This document shows, one piece after another, positions 9,927 through 18,278 of a stretch of DNA of 64,000 nt; position 1 is the stretch's first letter; each line of letters begins with the position of its first letter. The stretch lies in assembly GCA_964438735.1 (NCBI GenBank), contig CAYTLW010000019.1, positions 1 to 64,000 of the forward strand. Reading direction: 5' to 3'. The notes beneath the pieces are model-generated. The model worked only from the letters and a program-made list of their open reading frames with translations. It was not told the DNA's origin and made no database searches. The DNA comes from CAYTLW01 sp964438735 (lineage in GTDB: Bacteria; Myxococcota_A; UBA9042). The translations under genes and the position numbers were made by a program.

Positions 9927-11135
9927 CTAGCGGTCGACCTCGCCGCCGATCATGTTCAGCGTGTCGAAGGTGGGAATGATGTCGGCCAGCATGTGGCCCT
10001 GCACCAGCTTCTTCATGATGCCCATGGCGTAGAAGCAGGGCGCGCGGACGTGGACCCGGTAGGGCCGTCCGATGCCGGCGGAGACGATATAGAAGCCGAC
10101 CTCGCCGTTGCCGCCTTCGACCCGGTAGTAGGACTCGCCGGGTGGCACCTGGTGGCCGTCGGTGATCAGCTTGAAGTGGGCGATCATGCCCTCGATGCTG
10201 TTGTAGACGGCGTCCTTGGGCGGGTAGCTCACCGTCCAGTCGTCGACCACGATGGGGCCGGGCTCCATCTTCTCGAAGCACTGGTTGATGATCTTGACCG
10301 ACTGGTGGATCTCCTCGAGGCGGCAGAGATAGCGATCGTAGTTGTCGCCCTGCACACCGACGATGACGTCGAAATCGCACTGCTCGTAGGTCAGGTAGGG
10401 ATCGTGCTTGCGCAGATCCCAGTCGACGCCGGTGGAGCGCAGCATGATGCCGGCGCAACCCGAGGAGATGGCGTCGTCCTTCTCCAACTTGCCGGTGTCG
10501 ATCATGCGATCGTAGAAGATGCGATTCTTGGTGAGCAGCTTGTCGACCTTGTCCAGGAGCTCCAGGGACTTGTCGATGGCCTTGCCGAGCGCTTCCTGGA
10601 AGCCGTCCGGGATGTCGCCGGTGACGCCGCCGATGCGGGTATAGGAGGTCGTCAGTCGGGCGCCGGTGAGCATCTCGATCACCGGGTAGTACATCTCGCG
10701 CGACTCGACCGCGTACAGGAAGGGCGTGAAACCGCCCAGCTCCAGCGCGCCGGCGGCGATGGACGTCAGGTGGTCGGTGATTCGGCTGATCTCGGAGACC
10801 AGCACCCGCAGCCAGGCGCAGCGCTCTGTGATCTGCACGCCCATCAGCTTTTCGATGGCGCCCACGTAGCCGACGTTGTTGATCAACGGGCTGACGTAGT
10901 TGAGCCGATCGGTATAGGGCAGCACCTGCTGCCAGGTGCCCGCTTCGGACATCTTTTCGAAGCCGCGATGCAGGTAGCCGATGTGGATGTCGAGGTCGCT
11001 GACGGTCTCGCCGTCCAGGGTCAGCACGAACTTGACCGTGCCATGGGTCGCCGGATGCGACGGGCCCATGTTGATGACCATGCGATCGGAGTGCAGACCG
11101 TCTTCGTCCACGACCGGAGAGATGGTGTAGGTCAT
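9927..11135 (-). CDS. nuoD: NADH-quinone oxidoreductase subunit D
   Basis: NuoD (49-kDa subunit) forms the quinone pocket with NuoB. Diagnostic stretches are NMGPSHPATHG, HIGYLHRGFEKM, TDRLNYVSPLINNVGY and, near the C-terminus, DIIPTFDTLNMIGGEVDR. The 402 residues are a standalone NuoD rather than a NuoCD fusion. Only four bases separate it from the nuoC stop, which implies one transcript with coupled translation. Confidence 0.96.
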   Translation of the reverse strand: MTYTISPVVDEDGLHSDRMVINMGPSHPATHGTVKFVLTLDGETVSDLDIHIGYLHRGFEKMSEAGTWQQVLPYTDRLNYVSPLINNVGYVGAIEKLMGVQITERCAWLRVLVSEISRITDHLTSIAAGALELGGFTPFLYAVESREMYYPVIEMLTGARLTTSYTRIGGVTGDIPDGFQEALGKAIDKSLELLDKVDKLLTKNRIFYDRMIDTGKLEKDDAISSGCAGIMLRSTGVDWDLRKHDPYLTYEQCDFDVIVGVQGDNYDRYLCRLEEIHQSVKIINQCFEKMEPGPIVVDDWTVSYPPKDAVYNSIEGMIAHFKLITDGHQVPPGESYYRVEGGNGEVGFYIVSAGIGRPYRVHVRAPCFYAMGIMKKLVQGHMLADIIPTFDTLNMIGGEVDR

Positions 11136-11139
11136 TGAT

Positions 11140-11700
11140 TCACCGATGGGTGCTGTGGTCGGTGTAGTGATCGAGGTGGGGCATGTCGATCAGGGGCTGG
11201 TAACCGCGCTGGTGGTAATCCTTGCGCAACGGGTGCCCCTCGAACTCCTCGTAGAGCAGGATGCGGCGCAGGTCGGGGTGGCCGTCGAAGGACACGCCGA
11301 CCATGTCCCAGGCCTCGCGCTCGCCCCAGTTGGCGGCGATCCAGACGTCGCAGAGGGTGGGCACGGAGGGCTCGTCACCGTCGGTCGCGACCTTGACCCG
11401 CAGGCGATGGCCCCTGGTCAACGAGAGCAGGTGATAGACGACCTCGTAGCGGCTGTAGTCGGGCTCGCCGTCGCGCGGGCTCAGGGTCGCCCGATGCTCG
11501 GCCGGGTATTCCGACAGGTCCACCGCGGTGACGTCGATCAGCTGCTCCATGGCGGCCTTTTTATCGTCGCGCAGGAAGGTCATCACCTCGACCAGGTCGG
11601 ACTTGTCGACGATCACCGTCGCGTCGCCGGCCAGGCTGTGGCTGCCCAGCACGCGATCGCCGAACTTCTTGCGGACCAGGGCAATCAGTTTATCGCTCAT
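11140..11700 (-). CDS. nuoC: NADH-quinone oxidoreductase subunit C
   Basis: NuoC (30-kDa subunit) supports the peripheral arm of complex I. The family signature is clear: EREAWDMVGVSFDGHPDLRR followed by LLYEEFEGHPLRKDY. The start is set at the ATG at 11700 (MSDKLIALV), preceded by AGGGGC; an in-frame ATG 12 codons upstream extends the frame without homology. The product is 186 residues. In most bacteria nuoB sits between nuoA and nuoC, but here only 57 bases separate nuoC from nuoA and nuoB is absent. Confidence 0.95.
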   Translation of the reverse strand: MSDKLIALVRKKFGDRVLGSHSLAGDATVIVDKSDLVEVMTFLRDDKKAAMEQLIDVTAVDLSEYPAEHRATLSPRDGEPDYSRYEVVYHLLSLTRGHRLRVKVATDGDEPSVPTLCDVWIAANWGEREAWDMVGVSFDGHPDLRRILLYEEFEGHPLRKDYHQRGYQPLIDMPHLDHYTDHSTHR

Positions 11701-11757
11701 GGTTGCTGCCCCTGCCGACGTCTGCCGGCTGTGCATGCCCGTGTCGGGACGATGTCC

Positions 11758-12141
11758 CTATTCCCAGTCGAGTGCGCCGCGTCGCCAGACATAGGCCAGG
11801 CCAGCGCCCAGGATGCCGACGAAGACGAACATCTCGGCCACGACCAGCCAGCCGACGCCGGGTTCGACGACCATCTCGCGGAACAGGCCCGCCCACGGGT
11901 ACATGAACACGGCCTCGATATCGAAGACGATGAAGAAGATGGCCACCAGGTAGAACTTCACGTTGAAGCGCTGGCGCGAGCTGCCAATGGGGTCGGAACC
12001 ACACTCGAATGTGGAGTTCTTGACCTCCCCTCGGACACGGGGTCCCAGGAAGAAGTTCAGCGCCAGCATGCCGAAGGCCATGCAGACCGCCACGCAGAGC
12101 AGCAGGATGACCGGCAGGTATTGCATCTGTGAGGCAGCCAT
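11758..12141 (-). CDS. nuoA: NADH-quinone oxidoreductase subunit A
   Basis: NuoA is a small three-helix membrane subunit of complex I. The 127 residues show a first hydrophobic helix (LPVILLLCVAVCMAFGML), the conserved loop FECGSDPIGSSRQRFNVKFY, then FIVFDIEAVFMYPWA, which is diagnostic. It is the first gene of this minus-strand nuo cluster. GGGGG lies just upstream of the ATG and a small hairpin (12155-12171) lies in the presumed leader. Confidence 0.96.
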   Translation of the reverse strand: MAASQMQYLPVILLLCVAVCMAFGMLALNFFLGPRVRGEVKNSTFECGSDPIGSSRQRFNVKFYLVAIFFIVFDIEAVFMYPWAGLFREMVVEPGVGWLVVAEMFVFVGILGAGLAYVWRRGALDWE

Positions 12142-12154
12142 AGAACCCCCTTAA

Positions 12155-12171
12155 AGACCCTGCGCGGGTCT
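12155..12171 (-). promoter_or_regulatory. Small hairpin in the nuoA leader
   Basis: AGACCC and GGGTCT pair around a five-base loop, starting 13 bases upstream of nuoA. On the minus strand the stem is followed by TTTAA and then the GGGGG ribosome-binding site. It is too short and T-poor to call a terminator; it could shield or expose the ribosome-binding site. Confidence 0.35.
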
Positions 12172-12403
12172 ACCGTCAGGGGCGCCTCCAGTCAAGGCAG
12201 GAGAGGACTCAGATCACGCGACCGGTCGCTCATCGGGGTCGGATCGGCGGAGGCGCTCACGCGGGCGGGCGTCTGCGAGGTATGGCGACCCCAGGGATCG
12301 ATCACTGCGGCGCCACGCGTTATTGCGTCTGCGGCGGGCGCTGGTCTAGTCTCGACGGCGGTGGATTCCGCCAGAATCGGGTCCAAGACCCCTGGAGGCG
12401 ACG

Positions 12404-13219
12404 ATGTTGCTCGAGCAGGCCAAACGCGACCCCTTCAAGATCAATGGTGTCGTCATCGGGATCGTGATCGACAACAAGGACCCGGAGAAGCGCTACCGCG
12501 TCAAGGTCAAGTATCCGTGGGCCTTGGAGTCCGACACGAAGTACACCGAGAAGAAGGACGACGAGGACTTCCGCTCCTCGTGGTGCCGCATCACCTCCAT
12601 GTTCGCCGGCACCAAGAAGGAAGGCGAAGGTCATCGCGGCGCCTTCTTCCTGCCCGAGGTGGACGACGAAGTGCTGATCGCCTTCGAACATGGCGACCTG
12701 CGGCGGCCCTACATCATCGGTTCGTTGTGGAATGGCGTCGACGTACCGCCAGACGACAACGACTCGCAGGACGGCAAGAATACCCACCGCTCGATCGTGT
12801 CGCGCTCGGGCCACACGCTGCAATTCGTCGATGATGCCGAGGGCAAAGAGCGGATCATCATGCAGAACCTTGTCCAGGACAAGGACACCCGCAAGGATCC
12901 CAAACAGCGCGATGGCCACTGGATCTGCCTGGATCAGTCGGGCGATGTGGACCAGATCGAGATCTACGATCACACCCAAGAGCACTACATCCTGATCGAC
13001 ACCAAGAACAAGAAGATCACGATCGAGTGCGTCACCGGTGACATGGACATCCTGGTCGAGAAGACCATCTACATGAAGTGCACCGATCTGAAGATCGAGG
13101 CCTCCAACGACATCAAGGCCACCGCCGGCAACAACATCGAGGAAGATGCCGGCAGCACCATGAAGCTGACCGCGGGTACGCTCATCGAAGAGAAGGCCGG
13201 TAAGATCACTTTGAATTAA
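12404..13219 (+). CDS. Baseplate assembly protein V / gp5-like spike protein (contractile injection system)
   Basis: This 271-residue protein looks like the central spike of a phage tail or contractile injection system. Residues 8 to about 110 form a gp5/GpV OB-fold (GVVIGIVIDNKDPEKRYRVK, SSWCRITSMF, FLPEVDDEVLIAFEHGDLRR, IIGSLWNG). The C-terminal part is built of short repeating strands (ITIECVTGDMDI, MKCTDLKIEAS, IKATAGNNIEEDAG, MKLTAGTLIEEKAGKITL), the pattern of a trimeric beta-helix needle. It lacks the gp27-like domain of a full VgrG. No tube, sheath or baseplate genes are nearby. The next gene on the strand is DUF2169-like, which supports an effector-tip module. GGAGG precedes the ATG. 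Confidence 0.82.
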   Translation: MLLEQAKRDPFKINGVVIGIVIDNKDPEKRYRVKVKYPWALESDTKYTEKKDDEDFRSSWCRITSMFAGTKKEGEGHRGAFFLPEVDDEVLIAFEHGDLRRPYIIGSLWNGVDVPPDDNDSQDGKNTHRSIVSRSGHTLQFVDDAEGKERIIMQNLVQDKDTRKDPKQRDGHWICLDQSGDVDQIEIYDHTQEHYILIDTKNKKITIECVTGDMDILVEKTIYMKCTDLKIEASNDIKATAGNNIEEDAGSTMKLTAGTLIEEKAGKITLN

Positions 13220-13256
13220 TAGATCTCTCCACGCACGGACCGCTAACGCCTTCGTC

Positions 13257-13277
13257 GTCGAGCGCTACGCGCTCGAC
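13257..13277. repeat. Perfect 9-bp-stem hairpin between the spike and DUF2169-like genes
   Basis: GTCGAGCGC pairs with GCGCTCGAC around a TAC loop, 37 bases after the spike stop codon. No T-tract follows, so factor-independent termination is unlikely. It may stabilise the 3' end or attenuate read-through. The rest of the roughly 236-base gap shows no convincing gene. Confidence 0.45.
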
Positions 13278-13455
13278 ATGCTCACTGATTCGCAAGCCGA
13301 CTCAGTTGTTCCCCCAAGTTCGTCGCGCTCCGCCCGACGGCTCGCTGGTTACCACCGCTCGCTGTTCTGACGACCGACCGCACCGTCGCCGCTCGACGCT
13401 GTCTGCCGGCGCTCCTTTACAGCCCCCCCGACGGCGGGCCACCATCGGCGCTGCC

Positions 13456-15954
13456 ATGGCCGATCTGCGCAAAGGGTACTGGGTCGAGTTGCTGCCGGGC
13501 GAACGCGCCGACGGCCAGCTCGTCATCACGCTGATCGCCAAGCGCAGCTTCACGATCCCCATCGACCAGCCGGTCATCGAGCCCATCGAGGACGACGACC
13601 AGCCGCCGCTGCTGACCGAAGATCGCTACGACGAGGGCGATGCGGAGACCGCGCCGCCCACGCTGGAGCATGAACTGGTCGGCGAAAAGGGTGGCGCCGA
13701 TGTGATCGTGGTCGGCAAGGCCTACGCTCCCGGTGGCAAGCCGAAGAAGGAATACGAGTGCGCGATCCGCATCGGCGACAAACTGCGTCGGCTGCGCATT
13801 GTCGGACCGCGTAAATGTCGCTGGCTGCGGCCCAAAAAGCGCAAAGACGCGCCGCCCGTGCCGTCGCCGCCGGTGTTCGGTGAAGCCAAACCCATCGCCG
13901 TGGTCGACCTGACCTATGCCAACGCCTATGGCGGGCAGACCTGGGTCATCCCGGACGAGGAGACCCTGCGCATCTCCCGCACCGTGGCCGAGGTCATGGA
14001 AGACGAGGGCCGCGAGAAGGCCGAGAAGAAGGCCAAAGCCAAAGAGGAGAAGATCAAGGCCGCCGAGAAGAAGAAGAAGGAAGAGGAAGAGCAGGCCATG
14101 CTCGATGAAGCGGTCGGCGCCATCTCCGAAGAGGACGAGAAGCTCCTGCGCGCCCGCGGCCAGTTCGGCTACGACCACGAGGGGGTGCGCCTGGCCGGTG
14201 TAGCGACCTCCCAGCGCGGCACCGCGGTCATGGACATGGATTCCTTCGAGCAGTGGCAGGCCGAGCAGGACAAGATGGAGGCCGAGGGCCGCCTGTCTGA
14301 AGAGGAGAAGGCCGCGGTCGACGCCATGCGGCGCAATGCCCTGGGTGAAGGGCTGGTGATCGACGACGGCGTCGAGATCCTCGATGCGGATAAGCTGGCC
14401 GAGGAGCTCGCCAAATCCGAGGAGGAGCAGGAGGCCCGACGACAGGAGCTGGCCGACGCCGCCAAGTCGCGCAAACGCGAAGCGGTGGAGATGGCCGGCG
14501 GCACGCGCATGATCGACCTGGACGCCGTCGATGATGGCGACAAGGACGCGTGGGAGGGCGACCTGGGCGAACAGCTCAAGGAAGAGGATGTCGAACGGGA
14601 AGAGGCCCGCCTGGCCGAGATCAAGGAGCGCAAGAAGAAGGAAGAAGAGGCCCTGGCTGAATTCGGCAAGTTCCCGTGCCCGACCAATCCCTACGGCAAG
14701 GGGTTCTATGTCTCGCCCGTGCGCCAGATCGTCGATCGGCTGGAGCTGCCGCTGATCGAGGATCCGGACGCGCCGCTGACGCCGCGAGACCTGATGCAGA
14801 ACATCGAGAAGCTCGAAGACGTGCCCTTGCCGGCCGGTTTTTCGGTCTTCCCCCGCCACGCCTCGCCGCGGGTCGACTACGCCGGCGAGTACCCCTCCGA
14901 GCTGGCCGGCTGGGAGGCTGAGCAGGAGCGCCAGAAGCGCGAGATGGACCTCGAAGAAGAGGACGACGTCATCGCCCTGCGGGAGATGGACAAGCGGCGC
15001 ATGCCCGGCCAGATGGATCGCCGCTGGTTCAACAGCGCCTCGCCCTGCCTGCGCCTGGACTTCCTGGCCGGCGACGAGGAGATCACCCTCACCAATCTGA
15101 CCAAAGACGGCACCATGTACTTCCGCCTGCCCTCGCGCTCCCTGCAGGCGGAGCTGGACCGCGGCCGCGGCGTCGAGCGCCAGGAGATGGTGCTGGATAC
15201 GCTGATCATCGAACCGGAAGAGCGCCAGGTGTCCATGCTCTGGCGGGCCTGGTTCGAGATGGAGAGCTGGGACGAGCTGGGCGAGTACCCGCAGATGATC
15301 GGCTGGGTGCTGGACCTGGACATCAAGGATAAGCGGCGCAAGGACTGGGAGGACGCGACGGCCAAGGCGCGCGGCGACGGCACCCAGATGCTGGACATCA
15401 GCGAGGCCGACCTGGATCCCGAAGATCCCTACTGGCGCACCATCAGCGACAAGCGCAAAGCCGAAGAGGCCGCGGCGGCCGCCGTGGAGGGCACCGCCGC
15501 GCTGGATATCGAACGCATGGGCCTGTACCGGCAGGTCGATGACGAAGATTGGGTCGCCGAAGCCTCCGACGGCACCGTCGATGTGGCCGCAGAGAAGAAG
15601 AAGGCGGCCGAAGAAGAGGCGTACCTGGAGAAGAAACAGGACGCCATGAAGAAGCTGGAGGCGTCGGAGAAGGAAGAGGACGAGCGCCGCCAGGAGATCG
15701 CCGAGGCCGCCGCCGAGGGCAAGCCGATCCCGCCCAAGGATGCCGACAAGACGCCCAAGCAGCTCAAGGAGAAGGCCAAGAAGAAGGCCGAGGCGAGCAA
15801 GAAGGCGACCGAGGCGGCCAAGAAGGCGAAGAAGGGCAAGGGTGGCAAGAAGGCCGCCGAAGCCGCCAAGCAGGCCAAGGGCGGCAAGAAGGCAGGCGAG
15901 GCGGCCAAGAAGGCCAGCAAAGCCAAGAAGCCCAGACCGAAAAAGAAGAAGTAG
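13456..15954 (+). CDS. Large DUF2169-like protein with charged insert and lysine-rich tail (possible spike adaptor)
   Basis: An 832-residue protein counted from the ATG at 13456 (MADLRKGYWVELLPGER); no strong ribosome-binding site is visible and the frame extends 50 codons upstream. The first ~165 residues resemble the N-terminal half of DUF2169 (GYWVELLPGERADG, KPIAVVDLTYANAYGGQTW). A highly charged coiled-coil-like insert spans about 170-400. The DUF2169 pattern then resumes (NPYGKGFYV, PCLRLDFLAGDEEITLTNL, FRLPSRSLQAEL, MLWRAWFEME). The last ~75 residues are Lys/Ala repeats like histone H1. DUF2169 proteins are known near type VI tips, and one acts as an effector adaptor in Agrobacterium. 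The link to the spike gene upstream supports that role, but it is inferred. Confidence 0.72.
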   Translation: MADLRKGYWVELLPGERADGQLVITLIAKRSFTIPIDQPVIEPIEDDDQPPLLTEDRYDEGDAETAPPTLEHELVGEKGGADVIVVGKAYAPGGKPKKEYECAIRIGDKLRRLRIVGPRKCRWLRPKKRKDAPPVPSPPVFGEAKPIAVVDLTYANAYGGQTWVIPDEETLRISRTVAEVMEDEGREKAEKKAKAKEEKIKAAEKKKKEEEEQAMLDEAVGAISEEDEKLLRARGQFGYDHEGVRLAGVATSQRGTAVMDMDSFEQWQAEQDKMEAEGRLSEEEKAAVDAMRRNALGEGLVIDDGVEILDADKLAEELAKSEEEQEARRQELADAAKSRKREAVEMAGGTRMIDLDAVDDGDKDAWEGDLGEQLKEEDVEREEARLAEIKERKKKEEEALAEFGKFPCPTNPYGKGFYVSPVRQIVDRLELPLIEDPDAPLTPRDLMQNIEKLEDVPLPAGFSVFPRHASPRVDYAGEYPSELAGWEAEQERQKREMDLEEEDDVIALREMDKRRMPGQMDRRWFNSASPCLRLDFLAGDEEITLTNLTKDGTMYFRLPSRSLQAELDRGRGVERQEMVLDTLIIEPEERQVSMLWRAWFEMESWDELGEYPQMIGWVLDLDIKDKRRKDWEDATAKARGDGTQMLDISEADLDPEDPYWRTISDKRKAEEAAAAAVEGTAALDIERMGLYRQVDDEDWVAEASDGTVDVAAEKKKAAEEEAYLEKKQDAMKKLEASEKEEDERRQEIAEAAAEGKPIPPKDADKTPKQLKEKAKKKAEASKKATEAAKKAKKGKGGKKAAEAAKQAKGGKKAGEAAKKASKAKKPRPKKKK

Positions 15955-16029
15955 CACAATGACGTTGTGACCCCGCCGGGGAAGCCGTAGCCTGGGGTCG
16001 CAGGCGCGCCCAGCGTCCATGGAGGCCCT

Positions 16030-17733
16030 TTGGCCAGGACCATTCACGGTGACATCAGCAGGCTCTCCGCCCTGGAACGGGCCGACCTGCAGCGCCTGTA
16101 CCGCTACACCACCCCCGCACAACGACTGGTCGGCGACATGCTCGGCCGCAAGATGTGCCTGGCGGCGGCCGGATTGGGTCGCCAGGTCGGCGTCTTCGTC
16201 GATCGCAACGGCCGGGTGCTGGCGGTCATCATCGGCGATGACCAGCGACTGGAGTTGCCCGATGTAGGTCGCCTGCGTACGTCCAAGGGGCGCCTGCGCG
16301 GTGTCCGCCTGGTGCACGTGCACATCAAGGGCGAGGGCCTGACCGACGACGACCTGACGGACCTTTCGCGCCTGGGCCTGGACCTGGTGGCGGCCATCAC
16401 CCTGCGTGAGGACCGGCCGGATCGGGTGCATGTGGCGCATATCGTGCCGACCCGGCCCGGTGAGGTCATCGGCGATGTACGCCCCCACGAGGTGCGCGAT
16501 CCCCTGCCATGGCCGGCTGCGGAGGTGCCGTGGCTGGACGTGGTGCGAGACCTGGAGGGGCAGCTCGCCCGCGCCGCGCCGGTCACCCGCATGGTGGACG
16601 CCCGCGAACGGGCGCTCCTGGTCCACGTGGGCCCCGAGACCAGAGCCGACGCCTCGGATCGACTGGACGAGCTGGAGGAGCTGGCCCGCACGGCGCGGGT
16701 GGAGGTGCTGGGCCGCGTGGTGCAGCGGCGGCGCATCATCGATCACAAGACCGTGTTGGGCTCGGGTCGGCTCGAGCAGATCATCACCGAGGCCATGCAG
16801 CTGGACGCGGGCATGCTCATCTTCGACCGCGAACTGTCGCCCAGCCAGGTACGTGGCCTGTCGCAACGCACCGAGATGAAGGTCATCGATCGCACGCAGC
16901 TGATCCTGGACATCTTCGCCAGCCGGGCGCGCAGCCGCGACGGCAAGGTCAAGGTCGAGCTGGCCCAGCTGCGCTACGCCCTGCCTCGCCTGAGCGATCG
17001 CGATGACGCCCTGTCGCGCCTGACCGGCGGCATCGGCGGCGTCGGTCCTGGCGAGACCAAGCTCGAGGTGGATCGACGTCGATGCCGGGCCCGCATCCAC
17101 AAGTTGAACGCCACGCTGAAGGCCAGCCGCAAGAGTCGGCAGGTGCGCCGCCGGACCCGCAAGCGCAGCTCGGTGGCCACCGCCTGCCTGGTGGGCTACA
17201 CCAACGTCGGCAAGAGCTCGCTGCTCAACGCGCTGACGAAGTCGGATATCTTCACCGAGAACCTGCTCTTCGCCACCCTGGATCCCACGTCCAGGCGGCT
17301 GCGCCTGCCGGAAGGCACCGACGTGGTGATCACCGATACGGTGGGCTTCATCCGCGACTTGCCAGAAGAGTTGCTGGGCGCATTCGACGCCACCCTGGAG
17401 GAGGCCCACGAGGCCGATGTGCTGGTGGTGGTCGCCGACGCCAGCCACCCCCACAGCGAGGAGCAGCTGCTCAGCGTCGAACGCATCCTGGGTGAACACG
17501 AGTTGGGCGAGAAGCCCCGCCTGCTACTACTCAACAAGATCGACATCACCCGTGACCCGGCGACGGCGCGCGACCTGCATCAGCGGCGCGGGGCGGTGCT
17601 CACCTCGGCGGCCACCCGTCAGGGTATGGGCACGTTGATGGCCGAGCTGGAAGCGTTGATCACCTGGTCGCGCGAGGGACCGCCGTCGCGGCCAACGACG
17701 GAGCCGGCGGCTTGGAGTCCGCTCGAGGCGTAG
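16030..17733 (+). CDS. hflX: GTPase HflX
   Basis: HflX is a GTPase that binds 50S ribosomal subunits and can split stalled or hibernating 70S ribosomes. The HflX-specific motif LTGGIGGVGPGETKLEVDRR is present, followed by a very Arg-rich linker and the G domain: P-loop GYTNVGKSS (Gly389 to Ser397), DTVGFIRDLP and NKID. At 567 residues it has about 140 more N-terminal residues than E. coli HflX. The start is a TTG at 16030, with GGAGG four bases upstream. The next gene is convergent. Confidence 0.92.
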   Translation: MARTIHGDISRLSALERADLQRLYRYTTPAQRLVGDMLGRKMCLAAAGLGRQVGVFVDRNGRVLAVIIGDDQRLELPDVGRLRTSKGRLRGVRLVHVHIKGEGLTDDDLTDLSRLGLDLVAAITLREDRPDRVHVAHIVPTRPGEVIGDVRPHEVRDPLPWPAAEVPWLDVVRDLEGQLARAAPVTRMVDARERALLVHVGPETRADASDRLDELEELARTARVEVLGRVVQRRRIIDHKTVLGSGRLEQIITEAMQLDAGMLIFDRELSPSQVRGLSQRTEMKVIDRTQLILDIFASRARSRDGKVKVELAQLRYALPRLSDRDDALSRLTGGIGGVGPGETKLEVDRRRCRARIHKLNATLKASRKSRQVRRRTRKRSSVATACLVGYTNVGKSSLLNALTKSDIFTENLLFATLDPTSRRLRLPEGTDVVITDTVGFIRDLPEELLGAFDATLEEAHEADVLVVVADASHPHSEEQLLSVERILGEHELGEKPRLLLLNKIDITRDPATARDLHQRRGAVLTSAATRQGMGTLMAELEALITWSREGPPSRPTTEPAAWSPLEA

Positions 17734-17763
17734 CGTCGCCGGCCTTGCGACCACCCGCTCAAT

Positions 17764-18153
17764 TCAGGGCTTGTTTTGTCGTCTGCGCTGCCGACGGGCG
17801 CGCAGCTGCTCGGTGGCTCGACCGGGTGCCGCACCGACGCCGGGTTTGAAGCTGCCCTCTTCCATGCGCAGCATCTGCCGCTCCCAGAGAGCGCGCCAGG
17901 TCTGCCAGCGGGCGATCAGGTTCGTCACCTTGAAGCGCAATACCGAAGTCGAGTAGCCGACCCGGGTCAGGTCGCGGAAGGCGCGTTTGAGGGCCTCGAA
18001 CTCCACCAACGGCGGCTTCTTCTCGATGCCATTGAAGTACATTTCGAAGCCACGCTTGCACTTGATCAAGCGACGCTCCAGGTCGGCCAGGCGCTTGCCG
18101 CCTTCTTCGGAGCCGACCACTCCACGAGTCAGCGCGGATTTCTTGACCGCCAC
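17764..18153 (-). CDS. Hypothetical small basic protein
   Basis: A 129-residue cytoplasmic-looking protein with no signal peptide. It is predicted helical with blocks GFEMYFNGIEKKPPLVEFEA and VTNLIARWQTWRALWERQ, and it ends in an Arg/Gln-rich tail (RARRQRRRQNKP). The start is set at a GTG with GGGGAG seven bases upstream; an ATG at 18210 would add 19 residues without clear benefit. It is divergent from the HEAT-like lipoprotein and convergent with hflX. I do not recognise the family. The Trp-rich helix and basic tail suggest nucleic-acid or ribosome contact, which is a guess. Confidence 0.65.
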   Translation of the reverse strand: MAVKKSALTRGVVGSEEGGKRLADLERRLIKCKRGFEMYFNGIEKKPPLVEFEALKRAFRDLTRVGYSTSVLRFKVTNLIARWQTWRALWERQMLRMEEGSFKPGVGAAPGRATEQLRARRQRRRQNKP

Positions 18154-18278
18154 GGTGCGCTCCCCGAGGCTCCGAGCGGCGTTTACCGGAGCCTGCCGCT
18201 GTATTATCATCGACGCCTGCATCCGGTGCAAACGGAGGTCGTTTCTGGCCCCGTGTTTCGCCCACTTCGGAGGAGATG

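Noticed and set aside
7989..11138. 1049-codon plus-strand open frame
   Set aside because: It is antisense to nuoH, nuoG and nuoD, which carry unmistakable motifs; long antisense frames are common at this GC content.
12404..15954. Spike and DUF2169-like genes as a prophage remnant
   Set aside because: No capsid, terminase, integrase or lysis genes are near, and composition matches the surroundings; an injection-system tip is a better fit.
13417..17499. 1360-codon minus-strand open frame
   Set aside because: It is antisense to the DUF2169-like gene and hflX; the translation is biased and shows no family motifs.
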